A stretch of DNA of 44,832 nt from JAURVT01 sp049059935 (GCF_049059935.1 NZ_JBMGQR010000031.1:1-44832); one strand, 5' to 3'; shown: positions 9,626 through 16,603, counted from the first letter of the stretch. A program made the numbers and translations. Notes: generated by a model not told the origin, from the letters alone.

Positions 9626-10267
9626 TCAGGCGGCGGCCCACTCGCGCAGCACGGGTGCGCCCTCGCCGGTGAGCGCGTCCAGCCGGGCGGTCCGGCGCAG
9701 CATCGCGAGCGCCAGGTCGGCGGCGGTGCCGCGCACCTCGGGGCCTGCGCCGTGCGCCCAGCCCATGTCGGTGGCCTCCATCCGCACCGCCGGCAGGGGA
9801 GCGGCGACGAAGCCGACGCGTGCGCGCCGCGACACCAGGAACTCCAGCGACGGCAGCCAGCGCACCGCGGGACGGTCGTCGTTCAGGTCGAGGGGCACCA
9901 TGACGTCCTGGGTGTGCACGAGGGCGTCGGTGTAGGGACCGAGGACCCCCACGATCGGTGGCGCCTTGCGCGCCCCGGCTTTCTCGCGCAGCAGCGCGAC
10001 GAGCTCGGCCGGCGACAGCTCGGCCCGGCGGGCCGCCATCAGCACCGACAGCCGGTCGGGGTTGCCCCGGGCCCGGACCATCGTCGTCACCATCTCGAGG
10101 GTGGAGAACGTGCACGGCACCGCCAGGTGCGCGGCCATCGCGTGCACGTCCCACGCCTCGCACAGGGTCTGCGTGGCCCACTGCTCGGGCGTCAGCGACT
10201 CGAGCAGGTCGGCGATGGCGCGCCGCTCGTCGGCGAGGTCGTCCCACAGGTCCATGGGGAGCATCAT
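9626..10267 (-). CDS. Maleylpyruvate isomerase-family, mycothiol-dependent enzyme-like protein
   Basis: 213-aa DinB/MDMPI-fold protein. The N-terminal four-helix bundle has CEAWDVHAMAAHLAV, matching the family pattern C-x-W-x-V-x-x-x-x-x-H that supplies a metal ligand. The C-terminal half carries a moderately conserved R-x-T-A-x-D-L-A-L-A segment. Family members catalyse mycothiol-dependent isomerisation or conjugation, but many are uncharacterised, so the substrate cannot be named. Three in-frame ATGs (10267, 10264, 10255) lie together with no convincing ribosome-binding site; the longest is given. It is divergent from the whiB7 leader and convergent with uvrD2. Confidence 0.72.
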   Translation of the reverse strand: MMLPMDLWDDLADERRAIADLLESLTPEQWATQTLCEAWDVHAMAAHLAVPCTFSTLEMVTTMVRARGNPDRLSVLMAARRAELSPAELVALLREKAGARKAPPIVGVLGPYTDALVHTQDVMVPLDLNDDRPAVRWLPSLEFLVSRRARVGFVAAPLPAVRMEATDMGWAHGAGPEVRGTAADLALAMLRRTARLDALTGEGAPVLREWAAA

Positions 10268-10323
10268 CGGGCGTCCGCCCCGTCCCGTTACGGGGTGGGT
10301 CCGAAGTTTTCAAGAATGGGTCG

Positions 10324-10362
10324 TTAATTCGTTTGCCACCCCGCGAAGGGGGGCAGTAACGT
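10324..10362 (+). promoter_or_regulatory. whiB7 promoter with WhiB7-type AT-rich element
   Basis: TTAATT (10324-10329), a 3-bp gap, -35 TTGCCA (10333-10338), an 18-bp spacer, then -10 TAACGT (10357-10362). Transcription would start near 10369-10370. In mycobacteria the WhiB7-SigA complex activates promoters carrying an AT-rich block just upstream of the -35, including its own, and this spacing fits that arrangement. Autoregulation is inferred. Confidence 0.65.
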
Positions 10363-10418
10363 CACGCCCATCAGCTCACTGTCGTGAGACACGCACTCAC
10401 CGGAAGGAGGCGGACCCC

Positions 10419-10634
10419 ATGGAGATCACCACCAAGACCTGGAGCCCGGCGTACGCCGTGCTGCCCGTGCGTCCGCTCCTGCCCGAGGTGTGCCTCGGCA
10501 CCGGCTCGGACGTCCGTCCGGCCGGCGGCACCACGATCGCGTTCACGTCCTTCGGCAATGGCGGAGCCATGTCCAGCGACGAGCGCACCTTCGATGCCCA
10601 CCAGGGTCTGTCCACCTGGGGTCCACCTGTCTAG
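10419..10634 (+). CDS. whiB7 leader upstream ORF (71 aa)
   Basis: Short ORF with a near-perfect AAGGAGG Shine-Dalgarno 6 nt before ATG, about 50 nt after the predicted whiB7 transcription start. The peptide is rich in Gly, Ser, Thr and Pro and ends WGPPV, with a di-proline at the stop. It resembles no enzyme I know. Its last 20 nt form one arm of a potential antiterminator and its TAG lies inside an inner hairpin (10629-10650), so a translating ribosome would control folding. Upstream ORFs with attenuation are known for whiB7/wblC in Mycobacterium and Streptomyces. A regulatory role in sensing ribosome stalling is inferred; a functional peptide cannot be excluded. Confidence 0.7.
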   Translation: MEITTKTWSPAYAVLPVRPLLPEVCLGTGSDVRPAGGTTIAFTSFGNGGAMSSDERTFDAHQGLSTWGPPV

Positions 10635-10662
10635 ATCGGCACGATCAGACCGGCACCCCAGG
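10615..10662 (+). promoter_or_regulatory. Candidate whiB7 antiterminator
   Basis: CCTGGGGT (10615-10622) is fully complementary to ACCCCAGG (10655-10662). Inside, GTCT-A-GATC (10629-10637) pairs with GATCAGAC (10643-10650) around a 5-nt loop, with one bulged A. The outer right arm shares AGG (10660-10662) with the left arm of the terminator, so the two folds exclude each other. A ribosome at the upstream-ORF stop would melt it and favour termination; one stalled earlier would let it form. Confidence 0.6.
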
Positions 10663-10704
10663 CCGCGGACCCTCACCAGAGGATCCGCGGCCTTTGTGAT
10701 TTCT
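10660..10704 (+). terminator. whiB7 leader intrinsic terminator (attenuator)
   Basis: AGGCCGCGGA (10660-10669) and TCCGCGGCCT (10684-10693) form a perfect 10-bp stem. Inside it CCTC/GAGG adds four pairs around an ACCA loop after one C.A mismatch. TTTGTGATTT follows. It sits 26 nt after the upstream ORF and 78 nt before whiB7, so it would block whiB7 unless antiterminated. Confidence 0.72.
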
Positions 10705-10781
10705 CGGCCCCGACAGACCACGAGCAGCCCATGACCAGCACCTGCAGCCAGCGACCAGACCGACCTCGTGGAGGAGGTGAC

Positions 10782-11075
10782 ATGAGTACCAGCGTCATCG
10801 ACAGCATCCCCTCGGTGGTGGACGGCGTCCGCGACCCGGACACCGTGCCCTGCCTGCGAGAGGACCCCGAGCTGTTCTTCGCCGAGACGCCCCAGGACGT
10901 CGAGGTGGCCAAGGCCCTGTGCCTGGACTGCCCCGTGCGTCGGGAGTGCCTCGCCGGAGCCCTCGACCGGGCCGAGCCGTGGGGTGTGTGGGGTGGCGAG
11001 CTGTTCCTGCGCGGCGTGGTGATCCCACGCAAGCGTCCGCGCGGGCGCCCTCGCAAGAACCCCGTCGCCGCCTGA
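10782..11075 (+). CDS. whiB7: WhiB7 transcriptional activator of intrinsic antibiotic resistance
   Basis: 97-aa WhiB-family Fe-S protein that binds the primary sigma factor and activates resistance genes. The four cluster cysteines are C24, C47, C50 and C56 (ALCLDCPVRREC). The turn EPWGVWGGE (65-73) is followed by a C-terminal AT-hook RPRGRPRKN (85-93), the feature that marks WhiB7 among WhiB paralogues. GGAGGTGAC directly before ATG 10782 decides the start; an in-frame ATG at 10731 would add 17 residues but has no good ribosome-binding site. It is preceded by a ~410-nt leader with upstream ORF and attenuator, and its promoter carries a WhiB7-type element, so both autoactivation and translation-coupled control are likely. 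Confidence 0.93.
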   Translation: MSTSVIDSIPSVVDGVRDPDTVPCLREDPELFFAETPQDVEVAKALCLDCPVRRECLAGALDRAEPWGVWGGELFLRGVVIPRKRPRGRPRKNPVAA

Positions 11076-11130
11076 CCTCCACCGATCCATGACCGACACG
11101 AACCAGACCTCATCGACCAGGAGCACCACC

Positions 11131-11295
11131 ATGAACCTCATGCATGAAGAGCTCGCTCGAGCACAGAGTCTCGAGCGCCTCGAGCGGGCGCATCACGAGC
11201 GGCGCAGCGTCGAGCTGCTCCGCGCCAAGCGCCTCACCCGCCGGGCGGAGCGTGCCGCCATGCAAGCACGCCTGCACCTCGCCCGGATGATCTGA
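11131..11295 (+). CDS. Small basic hypothetical protein downstream of whiB7
   Basis: 54-aa ORF, 55 nt after whiB7 and on the same strand. ATG 11131 was chosen because AGGAG lies 8 nt upstream; an in-frame ATG at 11089 has weaker support. The protein begins MNLMHEELARAQ, is very rich in Arg, Leu, Ala and Glu, has no cysteine and is predicted to be one long amphipathic helix or coiled coil with a basic C-terminus. I recall similar short MNLMHE-type proteins in other actinobacteria, but no function. Likely co-transcribed with whiB7 and ended by the strong hairpin at 11317-11353. Confidence 0.6.
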   Translation: MNLMHEELARAQSLERLERAHHERRSVELLRAKRLTRRAERAAMQARLHLARMI

Positions 11296-11316
11296 CCCGA
11301 TCCCGAGGCACCGACG

Positions 11317-11353
11317 ACGACGCCCCGACCACCAGCGGTGGTCGGGGCGTCGT
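11317..11353. terminator. Strong bidirectional hairpin, whiB7 / ABC1 kinase
   Basis: ACGACGCCCCGACCACC (11317-11333) and its exact complement (11337-11353) form a 17-bp stem with an AGC loop. No T-tract follows, but it is the only structure between the convergent genes ending at 11295 and 11370. Confidence 0.65.
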
Positions 11354-11369
11354 GCTGTCCGAGGGCGGG

Positions 11370-12722
11370 TCAGTCCGCGAAGCCGGGCAGGGACCGGGCG
11401 AGGATGTCGCGGAAGGGCGCCTCGGCCTCGAGCTGGCTGAGGACGCCGATGCCGCCGACCCACACGCGGTGGATTAGCAGGTACTCCGGAGGCATGTTGA
11501 TCTTCATCGCGGTGCCCAGGCCGTCGCTGTCGGGACGGCTGACGCGCACGAACTGCTCGCGCATCCAGGCGCGGCTGAACCGGAACGTCTCGGTCTGCGC
11601 GGGCTCGACGAACGGCGCCAGGTAGTCGCGGATGACGTCGGCGTCGATCTTGGTGCTCTGCCTGATGAAGCCTTCGTCGCGCAGGCCCTGCACGACCGCG
11701 TCGTAGTCGTCGTCGACGGCCGCGCGGAGCAACCGGCCGGTGGCGGCGGGCAGGGCGCCCCCGGGCAGCCGGGCCACCGCGCCGTAGTCGACGACGCCGA
11801 GGCGACCGTCGGCGAGGATCCGGAAGTTGCCGGGGTGCGGGTCGGCGTGCAGCAGGCCCACCCGCTCGGGACCGGCGAACAGGAACCGCACGTAGGCCTC
11901 ACCGAAGTGGTCGCGCTCCTCCTGGGTGCCGGCGTCGATCAGGGCGGCGAGCGAGCCCGAGCTCTCCAGCCAGCGCGAGACGATCACGGCGTTCGAGTGG
12001 GCGAGCACCTCGGGCACGTCGATGTCCGGGTCGCCGGCGAAGGCCTCGGCGAACTGCTGCTGGGCTTGCGCCTCGAGGTCGTAGTCGAGCTCCTCGATGA
12101 TCCGGTCGCGCAGCTCCTGCACCAACGGCTTCACCTCGAGCCCGGGCGCGAGGACCGCGAACATGCGGGCGATGCGCGAGATCTGCTTGAGGTCGGACTC
12201 CAGGGCCCGTGCGGCGCCGGGGTACTGGACCTTGACGGCCACCTCGCGGCCGTCGTGCCAGCGGGCTCGGTGCACCTGTCCGATCGACGCGGCCGCAGCC
12301 GGCACGTCGTCGAAGCGCTCGAACTTGTCGCGCCAGTCCTCACCCAGCTCGCGGGCGAGGACGCGGTGGACGGCGCGCCCGCTCATCGGCGGCGCGGAGT
12401 CCTGCAGCTTGCGCAGCGTCTCGCGGTAGGGCTTGGCGACCTCCTCGGGCAGGGCCGACTCGAACACGCTCATCGCCTGCCCGAACTTCATGGCGCCGCC
12501 CTTGAGCTCGCCGAGCACGCTGAAGATCTGCTCGGCGGTGCGCCGCTGCACCTCGGTCAGGACGGCGTCGGCTGGACGTCCGGCGATCCGGCGGCCGAGG
12601 CCCATCGTGGTGCGTCCGGCGAACCCGATCGGCAGGCTCGCGAGCCGGGCGGTCCGTCGGACCGCACCACCGGGGAAGGCTGAGCGGTCCTGGTCCTCGT
12701 CCTGGCGGTCCCGATCGGTCAT
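11370..12722 (-). CDS. ABC1/AarF/UbiB-family atypical kinase
   Basis: 450-aa member of the ABC1 (ADCK/UbiB) protein-kinase-like family; the mycobacterial orthologue is Rv3197. Seen: the KxGQ motif KFGQ (79-82), the alanine-rich nucleotide loop PAAAASIGQ (141-149), VAVK with K164, an ExD motif in EELDYD (210-215), the catalytic-loop equivalent HADPHPGN (292-299) and the metal-binding DYG (312-314). UbiB-type members act as ATPases in quinone or lipid metabolism; the substrate here is unknown. Start and upstream stop overlap as ATGA, so it is translationally coupled to the RRE/ThiF-like gene. No transmembrane segment is obvious. Confidence 0.85.
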   Translation of the reverse strand: MTDRDRQDEDQDRSAFPGGAVRRTARLASLPIGFAGRTTMGLGRRIAGRPADAVLTEVQRRTAEQIFSVLGELKGGAMKFGQAMSVFESALPEEVAKPYRETLRKLQDSAPPMSGRAVHRVLARELGEDWRDKFERFDDVPAAAASIGQVHRARWHDGREVAVKVQYPGAARALESDLKQISRIARMFAVLAPGLEVKPLVQELRDRIIEELDYDLEAQAQQQFAEAFAGDPDIDVPEVLAHSNAVIVSRWLESSGSLAALIDAGTQEERDHFGEAYVRFLFAGPERVGLLHADPHPGNFRILADGRLGVVDYGAVARLPGGALPAATGRLLRAAVDDDYDAVVQGLRDEGFIRQSTKIDADVIRDYLAPFVEPAQTETFRFSRAWMREQFVRVSRPDSDGLGTAMKINMPPEYLLIHRVWVGGIGVLSQLEAEAPFRDILARSLPGFAD

Positions 12723-13660
12723 GCCTCCATTGTCGCGGTCGGGCGGTGACCTGGCCGAATGAGCCCACGGCAGTCGCAGCGTGGGTGGAACCCCAGCGGC
12801 ACGTACTCGTGGTCCCACGGGCCCGGCCCCACGGTCAGCATCGCCGACAGGGTGCTGGGCGGGTCGCCGTCGACGTGGGCGAGCACCTCGGCCGCGACCG
12901 CGGCGGCGACGATCGGTGCGGTGACGGCCGAGAGGCCGTCGGGCCCGTGCTCGGGCGGCCCGCACACCGGCTGGTCGAGCTGGGCGAGCAGCGCCGGCCA
13001 GGCGGGGTCCCAGGCGGCACGGTCGGCGTCGGCGCACCCCAGGCAGGGCGAGCGGCCGGGGACGACGAACGGCCCGAGCTGGGCCCGACCCTGCTCGAGG
13101 AAGACGGGCAGGTGGTCGACGCCCGCGTGCTGCAGCACCTCGAAGGGCTCGCGTGGGCTCGGACGGTCGCTCAGCACGACGACCAGCGTCGTGCCGTCGT
13201 GGCGCGACGTGCCGCAGGGGACGGCGGCGGTGCCGAGGACGTCGACGAGGTGTCCGGCGAGGGTCGCCAGCCCGGGGCCCGCGCTCACCTCCACGCGCGA
13301 GGCGGCCCGCCTGGCGAGCCTCCGCGCGCCGTCGTCGGGGCCGACGCCACGGCACGCGAGGTGGGCCGCCTCGGCTCGAGCCGGCGGGGGAGCGACCTCC
13401 CACTGGTCGGCGTCGACGAGGACCCCGGCCGCGCACAGCTCGTGCACCACGTCGTCGACCTCGCGGGCCAGGGACGGCGCGTGCCGGGCGGCGTCGACGC
13501 GCAGGGCGTCGAGGTCGCGCACCCCGTCCATCAGCCTGACCAGCTCGACCAGCCCCGGCGCGTCGCGCAGGACGTGGGCGTGGCGCGGCGTCGTGCCGAC
13601 CTGCAGGTGGGTGGCGTCGCGGCGCAGCACGACGGAACCGGGGCGGAGCACGGGGCGCAT
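12719..13660 (-). CDS. RRE/ThiF-like (TOMM cyclodehydratase-like) protein, Rv3196 type
   Basis: 313 aa. The N-terminal ~75 residues (RPGSVVLRRD to ELCAAGVLVD) resemble the PqqD-like RiPP recognition element, a winged-helix that binds leader peptides. The middle has a degenerate nucleotide-fold segment (VSAGPGLATLAG) and the C-terminal half has two paired-cysteine sites, SPCLGCAD and HPRCDC, as in ocin-ThiF-like zinc sites. Similar proteins are annotated as leader-peptide-binding or cyclodehydratase-like, but there is no YcaO enzyme or precursor nearby, so a RiPP role is unproven. GGAGGT lies 5 nt before ATG. Its stop overlaps the ABC1 kinase start, and this pair is kept next to whiB7/uvrD2 in many actinobacteria. 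Confidence 0.65.
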   Translation of the reverse strand: MRPVLRPGSVVLRRDATHLQVGTTPRHAHVLRDAPGLVELVRLMDGVRDLDALRVDAARHAPSLAREVDDVVHELCAAGVLVDADQWEVAPPPARAEAAHLACRGVGPDDGARRLARRAASRVEVSAGPGLATLAGHLVDVLGTAAVPCGTSRHDGTTLVVVLSDRPSPREPFEVLQHAGVDHLPVFLEQGRAQLGPFVVPGRSPCLGCADADRAAWDPAWPALLAQLDQPVCGPPEHGPDGLSAVTAPIVAAAVAAEVLAHVDGDPPSTLSAMLTVGPGPWDHEYVPLGFHPRCDCRGLIRPGHRPTATMEA

Positions 13661-14097
13661 GGCGGACCTCCGGTGGACGGCCGCGGGCCGGACGCCCGCG
13701 GTCTCCCAGCGTGCACCGGGACCGAGGGCTCCGGGCGGTCGTCCACAGGGCAATCGCGGGGGCGGTCGGGAACGCAACGGACCCCCGGGGCCAGGAGCGC
13801 CTGCCTTCCCCTTGCGGACGCTCCCGGCCACCGAGGGCCTCGTGTGCGACGACCGTATGCCGGGGCCCTGAGGGCCGTCAACCGGTTCGCGGCGCTCCTT
13901 GTCCACCCCTGTGGACAACGCTGGGGACAGACTGTGGGCGACGCGCCGTCGCCCTGTGGAGACAGCGACGTCGGGGGTGGACGAGCGGTGGAGGACGAGC
14001 GGCCGCGGCGACGGTCGCGGGCCCGTGACCAGCCACGACGCCGTCCCCAGCGTGTGGACCGCACGCCGCCGTCGGTGCCTGCCGCTAGCGTGACCGC
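13661..14097. other. 437-nt intergenic gap with DnaA-box-like sites
   Basis: No convincing gene. It holds a perfect inverted repeat TTGTCCAC-CCCT-GTGGACAA (13899-13918). Its right half is an exact TTGTCCACA DnaA box on the minus strand (13910-13918) and its left half is one base off. A further TCGTCCACA (13739-13747) is also one base off. A short hairpin with GGCGACG/CGTCGCC arms lies near 13937-13953. The last 12 nt contain the -10 box for the DUF45 gene. Confidence 0.45.
14086..14091 (+). promoter_or_regulatory. -10 box TAGCGT, leaderless DUF45 gene
   Basis: TAGCGT ends 6 nt before the GTG at 14098; there is no ribosome-binding site. Confidence 0.5.
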
Positions 14098-14664
14098 GTG
14101 AGCCCCCGACGACCCGCGCCGCGCAGCATCGAGGAGGTGCGCCCCGGGGTGGAGGTGCGCCGCAGCACCCGCCGCCGCCGCTCGGTGCAGGCCTACCGCG
14201 AGGGCGGGCGCATCGTGGTGCTCGTGCCCGCGGCGCTCACGGCGGCCGAGGAGGCCCGGTGGGTCGACACGATGGTGGCGCGCCTGGACAAGCGGGGCTC
14301 CACCACCCGCACCAGCGACGACGACCTCCTCGCGCGGGCCCGCGAGCTGAGCCGCGACCACCTCGACGGTCGTGCGGAGCCCGCGAGCGTCCGCTGGGTC
14401 GACAACCAGCACACCCGCTGGGGGTCGTGCACCCCCGCGGACGGCACGATCCGGCTGTCCAGCCGCCTGCGGCCGATGCCCGACTGGGTGGTCGACTACG
14501 TGCTCGTGCACGAGCTGGCGCATCTGCTGGTCGCGAGCCACGGCCCCGACTTCTGGGCGCTGGTCGACCGGTTCCCGCGCACCGAGCGCGCGCGGGGCTA
14601 CCTCGAGGGCTGGTCGGCGGCGGGCGGTCGCGGCGAGCCCACCGGGTCCGGCGACGCCGACTGA
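14098..14664 (+). CDS. DUF45/YgjP-like (WSS1/SprT-type) zinc metallopeptidase
   Basis: 188-aa gluzincin-type peptidase. The zinc site is HELAH (138-142) with a third ligand His148 in ASHGPDFW, and the family signature RWGSC (107-111) precedes it. Members resemble SprT/WSS1 proteases that act on protein-DNA adducts, but YgjP-type bacterial members are mostly uncharacterised. GTG start follows a -10 box by 6 nt, so the mRNA is probably leaderless. Its last 67 nt overlap the end of the convergent NUDIX gene. It may work with the nearby repair enzymes; that is inference from position only. Confidence 0.83.
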   Translation: MSPRRPAPRSIEEVRPGVEVRRSTRRRRSVQAYREGGRIVVLVPAALTAAEEARWVDTMVARLDKRGSTTRTSDDDLLARARELSRDHLDGRAEPASVRWVDNQHTRWGSCTPADGTIRLSSRLRPMPDWVVDYVLVHELAHLLVASHGPDFWALVDRFPRTERARGYLEGWSAAGGRGEPTGSGDAD

Positions 14665-15203
14665 GCCGTCCGCCCCACCGCCGCTCGCACCAGGTCGCGC
14701 ACCGACGCGTCGCTGCCCTCGGGCAGGGCGTCGACGTCGAACCAGCGCAGGTCGCTGCTCTCCTCGCTGCGCACGGGCGTCGCGCCCGGCTCGGCGGTCG
14801 CCACGAACTGGACGTCGAGGTGGTGCGCCGGGCTGATCGGACCGCACGGCACCTCGTGGCGCGACAGCAGCACGGGCACCGGGTCGATGGACAGGGCCTC
14901 GATGCCGGTCTCCTCGCGGCCCTCGCGCAGCGCGGCGCCGGCGAGCGTGGCGTCGTCGGGCTCGCAGTGCCCGCCGGTCTGCAGCCAACGCCCCAGCCGG
15001 GCGTGCAGCGTGAGCACGACCTGCGACCGGTCGGCCGACAGCACCGCGACGCTCGCCGTCAGGTGGTCGGGGTGGCACGACCGGTCGGCGGCGTCGGGGT
15101 GGTCGTCGAGGTGCGCGAGGTAGGCGTCGCGCAGCGCCCGCTGGTCGGCGTCCGGGTGGTCCCAGTCGCCGAGGACCCGGCGGGCGTCGGCGTGCAGGCT
15201 CAC
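14598..15203 (-). CDS. NUDIX hydrolase
   Basis: 201 aa. The Nudix box is GGHCEPDD...REGREETGI, where the first glutamate of G-x5-E is replaced by aspartate while REx2EE is complete. The protein begins with a ~45-residue helical segment (ALRDAYLAHLDDHPDA) typical of a group of actinobacterial NUDIX proteins of unknown substrate. Its GTG start overlaps the stop of the DUF2342 gene as GTGA, so the two are coupled. The 3' end runs 67 nt into the convergent DUF45 gene because no earlier in-frame stop exists; residues after ~175 are low-complexity and may be a run-on tail. Confidence 0.78.
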   Translation of the reverse strand: MSLHADARRVLGDWDHPDADQRALRDAYLAHLDDHPDAADRSCHPDHLTASVAVLSADRSQVVLTLHARLGRWLQTGGHCEPDDATLAGAALREGREETGIEALSIDPVPVLLSRHEVPCGPISPAHHLDVQFVATAEPGATPVRSEESSDLRWFDVDALPEGSDASVRDLVRAAVGRTAQSASPDPVGSPRPPAADQPSR

Positions 15204-16591
15204 GCGGTGGGGCGGTCCGGACCGTCGGCGTCGGGGCCGTCGGACCCGGGGTCGGCGGATCCCTTCTCCTCGTCGGCGGCCTCGGCCTCGCCCTGCTCCA
15301 GCAGGTCGGCCAGGGCGGCGTCGAAGTCGGCCTCGTCGCTGCTCGGCTCGCCACCAGCGCGCTCGCCCTGGGCGAAGCCGAGCGGGTCGTCCAGGTCGGA
15401 CGCCGACGGCATCAGGTCGGGGTGGGCCCACACGGCGTCGCGTGCCTCGGCGCCCTGACGGTCGCGCAGCGCCGCCCAGAGCGTCGCGGCGTCACGCAGA
15501 CGCCGGGGACGCAGCTCCAGGCCCACGAGCGAGGCGAAGGCCTGCTCGGCCGGGCCGCCGGTGGCGCGCCGGCGACGCATCGCCTCGCGCAGCTTGGGGG
15601 CCGACGGCATGGTCTCGCGGGTGGCCTGGTCGACGACGTCGTCGACCCAGCCCTCGACGAAGGCGAGCAGGGACTCGAGGCGGTCGAGCGCGGCCTGCTG
15701 CTCGGCCGTGCGCTGGGGCTCGAACAGACCCTCCTGCATGGCCTCCTGGATCGCGGCGGGGTTGGACGGGTCGATCGAGCCGAGCTTGGCCTCGATGCCG
15801 GACACATCGATGGTGGTGCCGCGCCCGAACGCCTCGATGGCGCCGACCAGGCGGCCCCGCAGCCAGGGGGCGTGCGCGAACAGGCGGTGGTGGGCGCACT
15901 CGCGGATGACGACGTAGAGCAGCACGTCCGCGTCGCTGACCTCGAGGCCCTCGCCGAACGCGGCGATGTTGGACGGCAGGACGGCGGCGACGCCGTCGGG
16001 GCCGAGGGGGAGGCCGACGTCGGTGCTGGAGTGCACCTCGGAGGCCAGGCCGCCGAGCGCCTGCCCGACCTGCTGGCCGAACATCGCGCCACCGGCCTGG
16101 GTGAGCATGCCGAGCAGGGGGCCGACCATGGCCTTGGCCTCCTCGGGGATGGCCTGGCCCATGGCGCCGACGACGTGCTCGGCGATGGGCTCCACGAGGC
16201 CCTTCCAGGTGCCGGCCGTGGCCTCGACCCACTCCGCGCGGCTCCAGGCGACCGAGGTGGTCGCGCCGACCGGCAGCGAGGTGGCGCGGTCGAGCCAGGT
16301 CTCGGCGAGGCGGACCGCGTCGGCGACCGCACCGCCCTGGTTGGACGTGGGCGACGGGTCGGGCGAGGCCGCGACGGTGTGGCGCGCGACGTCCTTGGCC
16401 ATGTCCCAGTTCACGTGACCCTCGTGCGGCGCGAACATCCGCTGCATCTGTCCCATGAGGACGTTCATGTCGGGCATCTGCCCGCCGCTGAACGCCTTGA
16501 ACATGTCCTCCATCGGCGTCCCGGCGAAGGGGTTGGTGTCCTTGCGGCGCGGGTCGTCGGGGTCGTTGGTCTCGTCGGGTTCGCCAGCCAT
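15200..16591 (-). CDS. DUF2342-family putative zinc-dependent metalloprotease (Rv3195 type)
   Basis: 463 aa, actinobacteria-specific family annotated as zinc-dependent metalloprotease or coenzyme F420-linked hydrolase. The hallmark is VVIRECAHHRLFAHAPWL (~230-247), a degenerate zincin-like helix with no strict HExxH. The C-terminal ~80 residues are acidic and disordered (ADEEKGSADPGSDGPDADG). An N-terminal Met-rich helix (GQMPDMNVLMGQMQRMF) precedes the core. TACGTT (minus strand) lies 6 nt before ATG, so the transcript is probably leaderless; the GGAGGC just before ATG is too close to act as a ribosome-binding site. It is first in an operon with the NUDIX gene and divergent from moaE across 51 nt. 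True protease activity is unproven. Confidence 0.8.
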   Translation of the reverse strand: MAGEPDETNDPDDPRRKDTNPFAGTPMEDMFKAFSGGQMPDMNVLMGQMQRMFAPHEGHVNWDMAKDVARHTVAASPDPSPTSNQGGAVADAVRLAETWLDRATSLPVGATTSVAWSRAEWVEATAGTWKGLVEPIAEHVVGAMGQAIPEEAKAMVGPLLGMLTQAGGAMFGQQVGQALGGLASEVHSSTDVGLPLGPDGVAAVLPSNIAAFGEGLEVSDADVLLYVVIRECAHHRLFAHAPWLRGRLVGAIEAFGRGTTIDVSGIEAKLGSIDPSNPAAIQEAMQEGLFEPQRTAEQQAALDRLESLLAFVEGWVDDVVDQATRETMPSAPKLREAMRRRRATGGPAEQAFASLVGLELRPRRLRDAATLWAALRDRQGAEARDAVWAHPDLMPSASDLDDPLGFAQGERAGGEPSSDEADFDAALADLLEQGEAEAADEEKGSADPGSDGPDADGPDRPTA

Positions 16592-16597
16592 GCCTCC

Positions 16598-16603
16598 AAC
16601 GTA
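16598..16603 (-). promoter_or_regulatory. -10 box TACGTT, leaderless DUF2342 gene
   Basis: On the minus strand TACGTT ends 6 nt before the ATG at 16591. It shares the 51-nt divergent region with the moaE -10 box. Confidence 0.5.

Noticed and set aside
10419..10634. whiB7 upstream ORF as a RiPP precursor for the nearby RRE/ThiF-like protein
   Set aside because: The Gly/Ser/Thr/Cys content is suggestive, but its placement inside the attenuator explains it better and no YcaO or maturation enzyme is adjacent.
10731..10781. Upstream in-frame ATG giving a longer WhiB7
   Set aside because: No ribosome-binding site, while GGAGGTGAC precedes the ATG at 10782.
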